From Bacteroidota bacterium (GTDB lineage: Bacteria > Bacteroidota > Bacteroidia > JABEUT01): a stretch of DNA of 49,902 nt. This document shows positions 42,174 to 49,902 of the stretch, piece by piece. The number at the start of each line of letters is the position of its first letter. Positions within the stretch are counted from its first letter, which is position 1. The stretch covers positions 6,107 to 56,008 of the forward strand of contig JABDCA010000017.1 of the NCBI GenBank assembly GCA_013288345.1, read 5' to 3'. The position numbers were made by a program, and so were the translations under genes. A model generated the notes under the pieces. The model saw nothing but the letters and a program-made list of their open reading frames with translations. It ran no database searches and was not told the DNA's origin.

Positions 42174-43049
42174 ATGATAACCACCAACGAGCCTGCAACC
42201 TATAAGGTGCATCCAAAAGAAGAAACTTATTTTGCTATAAAAGTATTTTTTAGTGTTATTGGTTATTACCTCATTTTTAAAGCTATACAGGGTTTGTGGG
42301 TAATGGGCGATGTAACCAACACTCATTTTGGCTTTATATTCCTTATATATGGTATACTAATCGTTTTATATCTGCTTTTTCTGTTTATTATAATGGTGGG
42401 TTATTTAAAGGGTAATGCTATTAAAGTATCTCCAAGGCAGTTTCCTGATGTATACAATATTGCAGTGAATCAGGCAGCAAAATTGGGTATGGCCACTATA
42501 CCCGATGTATATATTTTGCAAGCAGGGGGAGTACTGAATGCATTTGCCACAAGATTTGTTGGTACTAATTACATAGTAATATACTCTGATGTGCTTGCAG
42601 CTGCTTACGAGCAAGATATTAAAGTGGTTGAGTTTATAATCGGCCACGAAATGGGACATATAAAACGCAAGCACATTACAAAGCGCTTATTGCTGCTTCC
42701 GGGAGCATTAGTTCCCTTCCTTGGCTCTGCATATTCAAGGGCTTGTGAATATACTTGCGACAGAATAGGCTTTGCCCTATGCCCTGAAGGCGCAAGACCC
42801 GGCATGCTTTTACTTGCTGCGGGCAGAGGGTTATCAAAAAAAATAAATGTAGCTGCTTATACTGAACAAATTGAAACCGAAGATGGATTTATAAAATGGA
42901 TGTCGGAGAAATTTGCCTCACATCCTAACCTAACTAAACGCGTGAGGGCATTTGGCACATTGCCCGGTGCGCAAACAATAGCAACAGAACCAATTACACT
43001 TAAGGATATAACTTCAACTGACGACCATTCAAAATTCCTACCTAAATAA
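42174..43049 (+). CDS. M48 family membrane zinc metallopeptidase
   Basis: A 291-residue protein with two N-terminal membrane segments (about 22-44 and 52-76) and the HExxH zinc motif H158-E159-M160-G161-H162 (IGHEMGHIKRKH). The third ligand is likely the glutamate in SRACEYTCDRIG (E192), and SHPNLTKRVRAF near the end is the family's substrate-side motif. M48 enzymes such as HtpX and Ste24/Oma1 types degrade misfolded or damaged membrane proteins. It is followed after 19 bases by a small exported protein gene, implying an operon. Confidence 0.9.
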   Translation: MITTNEPATYKVHPKEETYFAIKVFFSVIGYYLIFKAIQGLWVMGDVTNTHFGFIFLIYGILIVLYLLFLFIIMVGYLKGNAIKVSPRQFPDVYNIAVNQAAKLGMATIPDVYILQAGGVLNAFATRFVGTNYIVIYSDVLAAAYEQDIKVVEFIIGHEMGHIKRKHITKRLLLLPGALVPFLGSAYSRACEYTCDRIGFALCPEGARPGMLLLAAGRGLSKKINVAAYTEQIETEDGFIKWMSEKFASHPNLTKRVRAFGTLPGAQTIATEPITLKDITSTDDHSKFLPK

Positions 43050-43068
43050 ATTCAACAAAATTTAAATT

Positions 43069-43572
43069 ATGAAACCAGGAATAATAAAAGCTTTTATAGG
43101 CTTTATTTTAGGATTAACGGCAGTTACATTACTGCAACTTTATGTATTTAATGGTGTTGGTTCCTCATTTACTTCAGCTATATCAATGATAAATGCGAGG
43201 AATACTATGAAGAATAACACCATTACTGAAAGTAGTACAACAGGCGGAAATGATATAGTAACGCTTATGGTTGACCAGATAAATAAATCGTGCCCAATGA
43301 ATTTAGATAAAGAAACCAGGCTTGATGGTGCTGAACTACTGGCAAGTGATAAGGTACAATGTAATTATACACTCATAAATCAGGAACGTACTGAAGTTGA
43401 TACTACTAATTTAAAAGGTAGACTTCAACCTGTTTTGCTTGAAAACATGAAGACAAACCCAAGTACAAAAGCCTTGCGCGATGGAAAGGTTACAATGGTA
43501 TATAACTACAGAGATAAGAATGGTCAATCTCTTTTTAAAATAACTGTAAGTCCTGAGCAATATCAGGATTAA
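43069..43572 (+). CDS. Membrane-anchored protein of unknown function, neighbour of M48 peptidase
   Basis: A 167-residue protein with an N-terminal hydrophobic segment (about 5-27; IIKAFIGFILGLTAVTLLQLYVF) that is a signal anchor. The exported part has a conserved-looking stretch VDQINKSCPMNLDKETRLDGAELLASDKV and a final YNYRDKNGQSLFKI strand. I do not assign a family. It begins 19 bases after the M48 metallopeptidase gene, so it may be a partner or substrate of that enzyme (inference). Confidence 0.65.
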   Translation: MKPGIIKAFIGFILGLTAVTLLQLYVFNGVGSSFTSAISMINARNTMKNNTITESSTTGGNDIVTLMVDQINKSCPMNLDKETRLDGAELLASDKVQCNYTLINQERTEVDTTNLKGRLQPVLLENMKTNPSTKALRDGKVTMVYNYRDKNGQSLFKITVSPEQYQD

Positions 43573-43700
43573 TCCACTAATGAAACCTAAACTTCTGATT
43601 CTATTATACATCCATATGCTTAGTAGGATTAAAGGTCAATTGCTATTAATTTGGAATTGATGTACTGATTTAGTATATTCGATATTAAATTACAAGTCCT

Positions 43701-46700
43701 ATGAAGAAGTATTCTTACTCCCTGGCTATTATTTCTTTGCTAATCTCCTTTAGTTCATTTGGTCAAGATTGGAGAGTTATGATGAATGATCCTAAATACA
43801 ATGTGCACGATGTACAAAAAGCATTCTATAAATGGTATGCCTCACAGCCACAAAGCAGTAATGCAAAAAGCACTGTAGCAAAGAAAGGTGAAGACGAAGA
43901 AGAAGAGAATGGGGCCTTTACCTTATTTAAACGCTGGGAGTGGTTTTATGTTCAGCGTACGTTCCCATCAGGTAACCGCCCAAATCCGGCAGTACTTGAA
44001 AGAGATTACAAAAATTACCTTGCTGGCCTTAATACAAAAAAACCCTCAAAACATCCGGATGCAACATCAAGCTGGACTTATGTGGGAAGCACAGGAGACT
44101 CAGACCTTTCAGGAGTAGGTAGGGTAAACCACATAAGACTCATGCCTGGTGACCCTAATACTATTTTCGCATGTACTCCTTCAGGTGGATTGTGGAAATC
44201 GACCAACAGTGGTGCAAGTTGGACAACGAATACTGATAAGCTGATTGACTTAGCTGTAGATGATATTGCTATTAATCCGATTAATACCAATGTTCAATAT
44301 ATCGGTATGGGTGATGGTGATGGCGGATATGCAGGCTATACACCAAGTTCGGTTGGTGTTTTAAAATCAATCGATGGAGGAGTAACATGGAATCCTACTG
44401 CCCTTTATTTACAATTACCTACTACAGGCCCATCTGTTACTACTATACAACAATTGCTCATTAATCCTGTAGATACAGGAATAGTTTTTGCTGCTACAAC
44501 GGCTGGGTTATATTATACATCTAACAGCGGACAGGTTTGGACAAATGTTTTACAGAACCACGATATACGCGATGTGGAATTTATGGCAAACCACCCCGAT
44601 GTTGTATTTGCTTCCGGATTCGACGGAACATTTTGGCGATCTACCAACTATGGTACTTCATTTACCCAAATCACAGGTGGATGGACCTCGTCTGACAGAC
44701 TTGAGATAGGTGTTACTCCTGCAGATTCGGAATATGTTTACATATTAGCAGGTGATGCAGGTACAGGTGGTTTTGATGGAATATATTTATCGACCGATGG
44801 AGGTATTACGTTTACTGCAAAATCGACCAGCAGTTTATCGGTTAACCCAATGGGATGGAGCGATAATGGTACAGATAAAAGTACCGGGCAGGCATGGTAT
44901 GATCTGTCTATTGCTGTTTCGCCAACCCATAAGGATAGTATTATAATTGGTGGGGTTGATATATGGGCATCAGCTAACGATGGTGTTAGCTTCGGAAGTA
45001 AGGACATTACCGAATGGGATAACAACCCATATGTTCATGCTGATGTGCATCATATAATCTTTGAACCGGGTGGAGGAAAATATTTTATTGCAGCTACCGA
45101 TGGCGGTGTTTTTAAAGTTCCACTTCCGGTTCCAACAACTTCTGTGGCACAGGCTAATATGGATATTAACCATAATTTAAGTATTGCTCAACAATACGGC
45201 ATTGGTGTTTCTCAGCAAAATGCATCATTATACCTTACAGGCTGGCAAGATAACGGTACTAACTTATCTGCTGCAAGTAGTACATCCTGGAACCAGGTTG
45301 TTGGTGGTGATGGAACTTTATGTTTCATTGATTATACCAATGACAATAATCAATATGCTTCTTATCCGATGGGTACATTATATGCAAACATTGGTGGTGG
45401 TGGGTTTAACGGGGCAACTACGGGCTTACCAAACAGTGGCCCTTGGGTTACTGAATATTTAGAAGACCCACACACACCGAATACACTGTATTGCGGTTTC
45501 AGCGATGTTTACCAGTCAACCAACCAGGGCGGATCATGGACACAGAAAAGCACATGGGGTGGCACAGCAGGGCTAGATGAAATATCTGCCATTGCAATAG
45601 ATTCTGCAGTTAATACAGATGTGTATGCAGGTGGTTACTCCGGCTCAGGCAGTCAGATTGAATTTACATCAAACATTACTGCTGCAACACCAACATGGAC
45701 GAACATAACGAGCGGATTACCTTCAGCAAGTGCAGCAATTAGCGCCATAGCTGTAAACCCAAAGAACCCTGCACAAGTATGGGTTACCTTTTCGGGATAC
45801 GATGCCGCTGCAAAAGTTTATTATTCAGCTAATGGAAATACAGCTACTCCAACCTGGACAAATTTATCAGCCGGGTTACCTAACTTACCTGTAAACTGTG
45901 TGTTTTATGAAAGCGGCACAAATAATGGCGTTTATATAGGAATGGATGGTGGTGTTTATTACATGGATAACACTACCGGGGGCTGGGTAAATTATAGTGC
46001 CGGCCTTCCGAATGTAGTGATATTGCAACTTGTAATGTATAATGCCACGCACACATTAATGGCTGCAACATTTGGCAGAGGAACATGGGCCACACCACAT
46101 TGGACTCCTCCAACTGTAGCGCCTACAGCAATGTTTAACGGATACCCTACCACCTATTGCATAAATGATACAGTACAGTTTACCGACACTTCATCGGGCC
46201 AGCCAACAAGTTGGTCATGGGCTTTTGAAAATGGCAACCCCGCTACTTCTACAGCGCAAAACCCTGTGGTAATTTACTCTACAGCAGGAACCTTTTCTGT
46301 ATCGCTTAAAGCCAGCAATGTTATTGGAAGCGATTCGATTAACAAAACAGGTTACATTACTGTAAACCCAATTCCTGCGCCACCAACAGTAACCCAATCA
46401 GGCAATGTACTTACTTGTAACCCACCTGGTTTAAGTTACCAGTGGTTTTATAACGGAGTACCTATAGGAGGCGCCACATCGCAAACATATACCCAGTCAC
46501 GAAGTATAACAATTGGAACTTACGGGGTTATTGAAACAAATCCTGATGGCTGTGCCTCAGATACAGGGGCCTTTAACGTAACTTCAGTTACCTCTGTAAA
46601 TGAAATCTCCATTAATAATCTGGTAGAAACATATCCTAATCCTACCAATGGAAATATTCAAATAGTTCTTAATGTTCCTAATGGTGACTATAATTTAAAC

Positions 46701-46859
46701 ATAGTTAATGTGCTTGGCCAGTCTGTTTATACTTACAACATCCATGTGTCAGGGCAGTATACCGGGAACATCAATATGTCAGGGTATAACAAAGGTGTTT
46801 ACTTTATGAGTATAGAAGGTAAAAACACAAAAGCCGAAAAGAAGATTTTAGTTTATTAA
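43701..46859 (+). CDS. Large exported BNR/Vps10-type propeller protein with PKD domain and T9SS sorting domain
   Basis: A 1,052-residue protein. Order: signal peptide (1-~22, SSFGQ); a helical N-terminal segment; a long array of BNR-type beta-propeller blades from about 100 to 800 (SGGLWKSTNSGASWTTN, LYYTSNSGQVWTN, VYQSTNQGGSWTQ); a PKD domain at about 810-890 (VQFTDTSSGQPTSWSWAFENG); an Ig-like segment to about 960; and a C-terminal type A sorting domain (VETYPNPTNGNIQIVL ... KKILVY). The last domain directs it through the type IX secretion system to the cell surface or outside. The propeller resembles sortilin/sialidase BNR repeats without visible catalytic residues; its role may be binding or adhesion. 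Confidence 0.9.
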   Translation: MKKYSYSLAIISLLISFSSFGQDWRVMMNDPKYNVHDVQKAFYKWYASQPQSSNAKSTVAKKGEDEEEENGAFTLFKRWEWFYVQRTFPSGNRPNPAVLERDYKNYLAGLNTKKPSKHPDATSSWTYVGSTGDSDLSGVGRVNHIRLMPGDPNTIFACTPSGGLWKSTNSGASWTTNTDKLIDLAVDDIAINPINTNVQYIGMGDGDGGYAGYTPSSVGVLKSIDGGVTWNPTALYLQLPTTGPSVTTIQQLLINPVDTGIVFAATTAGLYYTSNSGQVWTNVLQNHDIRDVEFMANHPDVVFASGFDGTFWRSTNYGTSFTQITGGWTSSDRLEIGVTPADSEYVYILAGDAGTGGFDGIYLSTDGGITFTAKSTSSLSVNPMGWSDNGTDKSTGQAWYDLSIAVSPTHKDSIIIGGVDIWASANDGVSFGSKDITEWDNNPYVHADVHHIIFEPGGGKYFIAATDGGVFKVPLPVPTTSVAQANMDINHNLSIAQQYGIGVSQQNASLYLTGWQDNGTNLSAASSTSWNQVVGGDGTLCFIDYTNDNNQYASYPMGTLYANIGGGGFNGATTGLPNSGPWVTEYLEDPHTPNTLYCGFSDVYQSTNQGGSWTQKSTWGGTAGLDEISAIAIDSAVNTDVYAGGYSGSGSQIEFTSNITAATPTWTNITSGLPSASAAISAIAVNPKNPAQVWVTFSGYDAAAKVYYSANGNTATPTWTNLSAGLPNLPVNCVFYESGTNNGVYIGMDGGVYYMDNTTGGWVNYSAGLPNVVILQLVMYNATHTLMAATFGRGTWATPHWTPPTVAPTAMFNGYPTTYCINDTVQFTDTSSGQPTSWSWAFENGNPATSTAQNPVVIYSTAGTFSVSLKASNVIGSDSINKTGYITVNPIPAPPTVTQSGNVLTCNPPGLSYQWFYNGVPIGGATSQTYTQSRSITIGTYGVIETNPDGCASDTGAFNVTSVTSVNEISINNLVETYPNPTNGNIQIVLNVPNGDYNLNIVNVLGQSVYTYNIHVSGQYTGNINMSGYNKGVYFMSIEGKNTKAEKKILVY

Positions 46860-46872
46860 TAATTCATCAATC

Positions 46873-46911
46873 AAAAAAAGGCTTGCAGTATATACTGCAA
46901 GCCCTTTTTTT
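46873..46911. terminator. Bidirectional terminator between the T9SS protein and acyl-CoA dehydrogenase genes
   Basis: GCTTGCAGTA-TA-TACTGCAAGC (about 46881-46902) is a perfect palindrome flanked by an A run on the left and a T run on the right, so it can terminate transcription in both directions between the convergent genes. Confidence 0.85.
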
Positions 46912-46934
46912 ATTGTCATTTGAGTCTGTAGCTG

Positions 46935-48644
46935 CTAAAATTCCCAGGCAATAAGGTTCTTCACTTCCTCAACTGAAATGGGCTTCTCTTCTTTTAAAAC
47001 AGAAGGCTCATATTTACCTATCAAATAATTTATTGCTGGCTTGAGCCATTTATTACTTTCCTCATTCATTGCATCAATTAAAAGAGAAATTTGGTAGAGC
47101 GAAGTAAGTTTTTCAAAAAATGGTTTTGCAGTAGCTTCCATCTCATCTTGAGGAAGTGAAGTCAATTTTTTTGGAAATGCAGCAAGCACTTCTAGTTCTT
47201 TCATCAACCAGGTTCCATGTTGTGTACTGCCTTTTGCGCTTTTGCTTATTTCGGCACATAGCATTTCGAAACCTTTTGATTTTGCCATGGCCCGCATCAT
47301 ATCCAACACTATAATGTTTCCTGAGCCCTCCCAAATTGGAGTTACCATAACATCGCGCATTATTTTCGGAATCAAGGTATCCTCAATATACCCAAGCCCG
47401 CCCATCAACTCCATACTTTCTCTTACAATGTAAACGCCTGTTTCGGCTGACCATTTTTTTGACATTGGATTTATTAAACGGAACAGTTCTTTTTCTTTCT
47501 CATCTCCGTTATCGGCAAGGTCGAGTGCTTTTATTGCTCGCCATACGAGGTAAAAGTTAGCCACGTGGAGCGAACCCAATTCAGTCAATTTTGTTCTTAT
47601 TAAAGCATGCTCCAATATATCCTTCCCGAATGTTTTACGATAACTCAAAAACTGATAAGCTTCTATTAGGGCCCTTCGGCCACATGTTAGAGCAGCTACC
47701 GAATTATACAACCTGCTTATGTTCAACATTTCAGCCATTATCTTAAATCCGCCTTGCTCCTCACCTACCAATTTACCAATAGTATCTGTAAGCATGCATT
47801 CCGAACTAACCATAGAGCGCATCCCAAGCTTATCTTTTATCCTTATTACATCTATAGGGTTTTTGGTTCCATCAGGCAAATGCTTGTCAATTAAGAAAAT
47901 AGACAGGCCTCTGGTGCCCGCAACATTCTCATCAGTACGGGCTAATGCAAAAATAAAATCAGCGTTGGTATTGCTGCAAAACCATTTTTCGCCATTTAAA
48001 TGATACAGCTTCCCATTAAGTTCCGATGCAGTTACAATATTGTTACCAACATCAGATCCTCCTGCTTTTTCAGTCAGGAACATAGCACCTGTAAATAACT
48101 CTTCAGGGCTATTGGTGTATATTTTAGACAATATTCTTTCCTTATCTTCTTCATCACAATACATATCTACAAGGCGGGCACCGCCATCTGTCATACATAG
48201 GGGGCAGTATAAACCACTTTCACTCATAGCATACAAATACCCGGTACTAAATCCAAGGCTGTGCCTTTCATGCTTAAACCGCGCTTTAAGTGAAGGCTCC
48301 CACTTAACCCTAAACATTTCAGATTGTACAGCTATATCTCTCAGTTGCCAATACGCAGGGTGGAATTTAAATTCATTTATAGTTTCGCCATAAGCGTTTC
48401 GCTTTTCCAGTTCCGGTCCATTTTTATCGGCAGTTAACGAAAGCTCATTCATTCTACCGGCAGATTCTTTACCTTGCAATTCAAGCTTGTCTTGCATATA
48501 AGAGAGCCCATCTTTCGAGATATTGCTTTTAAGATAATTCCTTAAAATTTTATCGCTCGCATAAAAATTACTACTTGTTTTAAATCCCTCTTTCAGTACT
48601 CTATTCTTATGAGATGGATACGCAGAAGGTTTTGCTGGTTTCAT
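46935..48644 (-). CDS. AidB-like acyl-CoA dehydrogenase family protein
   Basis: A 569-residue flavoprotein. The dehydrogenase core shows MFLTEKAGGSDVGNN, the flavin-site NGEKWFCSNTNADFI, RIKDKLGMRSM, RKTFGKDI and MELMGGLGYIEDT with the terminal TPIWEGSGNIIVLDMMRAM. The extra N-terminal ~150 residues (starting HERHSLGFSTGYLYAMSESGLYCPLCM at 125-150) and its length fit the AidB/long-ACAD subgroup rather than short-chain ACADs. It would oxidise an acyl-CoA or act as an AidB-type protein near DNA; the substrate cannot be read. It ends at the shared hairpin terminator and is 12 bases from the GT87-type gene upstream. Confidence 0.88.
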   Translation of the reverse strand: MKPAKPSAYPSHKNRVLKEGFKTSSNFYASDKILRNYLKSNISKDGLSYMQDKLELQGKESAGRMNELSLTADKNGPELEKRNAYGETINEFKFHPAYWQLRDIAVQSEMFRVKWEPSLKARFKHERHSLGFSTGYLYAMSESGLYCPLCMTDGGARLVDMYCDEEDKERILSKIYTNSPEELFTGAMFLTEKAGGSDVGNNIVTASELNGKLYHLNGEKWFCSNTNADFIFALARTDENVAGTRGLSIFLIDKHLPDGTKNPIDVIRIKDKLGMRSMVSSECMLTDTIGKLVGEEQGGFKIMAEMLNISRLYNSVAALTCGRRALIEAYQFLSYRKTFGKDILEHALIRTKLTELGSLHVANFYLVWRAIKALDLADNGDEKEKELFRLINPMSKKWSAETGVYIVRESMELMGGLGYIEDTLIPKIMRDVMVTPIWEGSGNIIVLDMMRAMAKSKGFEMLCAEISKSAKGSTQHGTWLMKELEVLAAFPKKLTSLPQDEMEATAKPFFEKLTSLYQISLLIDAMNEESNKWLKPAINYLIGKYEPSVLKEEKPISVEEVKNLIAWEF

Positions 48645-48655
48645 TTTTGAGTGAT

Positions 48656-49849
48656 TTATGTATTACTTTTTGTTCTAATCTTCTTAAAGTAAACTGCTAA
48701 AGCCATTGTTACAATAATAATGTTACTTATACCGAGTATGCCCATTTCATTTACATGAGCCGATAAATCTTTACCCAGCAAGTCAGTAGAATTAATATCA
48801 TACATCAGTATTGAAATACCAAACAGACTTATAGCCCATACATTTCGGGAAGTGAACAAATAATAGCATGTAAAAAGTATTATGGGTACCGACAAAAGAA
48901 AATGCTGTGTATCGGTCCGGAATATAGTTGGCATAAGGGCTATAATGAGGAACCATTCCATTACAAAATCCATCTTTAGCAATTGTTCCGTTCTATTCCT
49001 TTTTATAAAATAGAATAAAAGCAGATAAGCAATGCAAATACTAAACAGGATAACATACTGCATGCTATTGTGCATTGAATTAAAAGCATACCTGTTAATT
49101 ATTGCATCCAACGTATTATTACTTGGGAATGCATCTGCATGGCCAACCATAGTTTCTAACCATGCTTTATGTAATTCCAGATTTTTTGAAAACCCCAAAA
49201 CCATTATAGGAAGAAGAACAAAGACAATAAGAGAGACACAAAGTGAAAGAACAACTTTAAAATATTTATGCAATACCAATGGCATTAATAACAAAACAAA
49301 AAAAGGCTTGGTTATTACAACAAGTGCCAACAAAAAACCAGCCAGTAAATAACGTTTATGTAATATGCTTTGCAATGAAAGCACAAGCAATAACAATAGA
49401 ACCAGGTTAATATTCCCTAAATGCAGTTCGCGCACAAGGTGAATAATAAAACATATAAATACGACAGAAAGAAACAAACTCACACTTTTCAATTTACTAT
49501 CAAAAAGGTACTCTGAAACAATTCGGTAAGTCATAATAAGCATTGCAATAGCTGCAAAAACAAGAATTCCATATTGTATTAAACAAGCAATTTTATATGG
49601 AAGTAATGAAAGCGGAGCAAACAACAAACCTGTAAATGGTGAATATTTATAATAACCCGAACCCAATGAAAAAGGCTCTCCATATACCTGACTACCATTT
49701 AACATTGCATGTGATGCCTCGTAGTAAACTTTAAAATCGTAAAGCGAAAACCTTCCGTTTATGTTTTCAAGTATGCAACCTGCAAGCATAATAGCGGCTG
49801 CAAAAGCAACAAAGGGCAAGGGCATTCGCTTTTTCAAGGTTTCTCCCAT
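48656..49849 (-). CDS. Glycosyltransferase family 87-like (DUF2029) polytopic membrane protein
   Basis: A 397-residue membrane protein with about ten hydrophobic segments. The first external loop has the GT87/DUF2029 pattern SLYDFKVYYEASHAMLNGSQVYG followed by YYKYSPFTGLLFAPLSLLPY, and later ELHLGNINLVLLLLL and ITKPFFVLLL. GT87 enzymes of the GT-C fold use polyprenyl-phosphate-linked mannose in envelope glycan synthesis; the Asp in the loop (SLYDFK) is the probable catalytic residue. An in-frame TTG at 49858 adds three residues; ATG 49849 is preferred. It precedes the acyl-CoA dehydrogenase gene with 11 bases between, a loose pairing. Confidence 0.8.
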   Translation of the reverse strand: MGETLKKRMPLPFVAFAAAIMLAGCILENINGRFSLYDFKVYYEASHAMLNGSQVYGEPFSLGSGYYKYSPFTGLLFAPLSLLPYKIACLIQYGILVFAAIAMLIMTYRIVSEYLFDSKLKSVSLFLSVVFICFIIHLVRELHLGNINLVLLLLLVLSLQSILHKRYLLAGFLLALVVITKPFFVLLLMPLVLHKYFKVVLSLCVSLIVFVLLPIMVLGFSKNLELHKAWLETMVGHADAFPSNNTLDAIINRYAFNSMHNSMQYVILFSICIAYLLLFYFIKRNRTEQLLKMDFVMEWFLIIALMPTIFRTDTQHFLLSVPIILFTCYYLFTSRNVWAISLFGISILMYDINSTDLLGKDLSAHVNEMGILGISNIIIVTMALAVYFKKIRTKSNT

Positions 49850-49902
49850 TATAAACAAAGGTTATTGGTATTCATTCTACAAAAATAAAAATAGGCTGTC
49901 AG

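Overview
The window is a stretch of chromosome from a member of the Bacteroidota, most likely of the Chitinophagales/Sphingobacteriales type (the phylum is well supported; the class is my inference). The evidence is a short RpoD sigma factor lacking region 1.1, a TamL lipoprotein, a cell-surface protein with a type IX secretion (T9SS) sorting tail, DUF4199 and DUF6580 proteins, many TAnnTTTG/TTTG promoters, little Shine-Dalgarno use, and an AT-rich sequence. It is mostly core genome; I see no integrase, transposase, CRISPR array, rRNA or phage genes.

Layout. 1-2200: the 3' end of an HRDC/HTH_40 helicase gene, a CPBP protease-like protein, a DUF4199 protein and a small membrane protein. 2200-8580: a dispersed intergenic repeat, then dnaX, an M16 protease and icd, closed by a hairpin terminator. 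8560-14560: an orphan membrane-anchored protein, an SBP_bac_5 lipoprotein, then mtaB-lgt-inositol monophosphatase, packed as an operon. 14570-22000 (minus): a TMTC-like TPR membrane protein with its own terminator, then a DUF3108 protein, TamL and a second Omp85 barrel protein, probably one envelope-assembly transcript. 22000-26580: thiolase, NlpC/P60 peptidase, FtsE, enoyl-CoA hydratase, MerR regulator and a secreted orphan.

26580-32300 holds a 480-base gene-free segment with iteron-like repeats, then the most interesting unit of the window. On the minus strand a cobalamin riboswitch leads into a BtuB-like TonB-dependent receptor, a DUF6580 membrane protein, a leaderless-type BtuF-like binding protein fused to a cysteine-rich CWC domain, and hldD overlapping it by four bases. 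No BtuC or BtuD is present in the window, so the DUF6580 protein is a candidate partner in corrinoid handling.

32300-49902: surE and rpoD (divergent), plsY, a ~1,940-residue protein with TPR, PD40 propeller, carboxypeptidase-like domain, long Asn/Pro/Gln repeats and four SPOR domains, clpS, tRNA-Arg(ACG), two small minus-strand genes, an M48 metallopeptidase with a partner, a T9SS-exported propeller protein, an AidB-like acyl-CoA dehydrogenase and a GT87-type membrane protein. All assignments are from reading the sequence; no searches were run.
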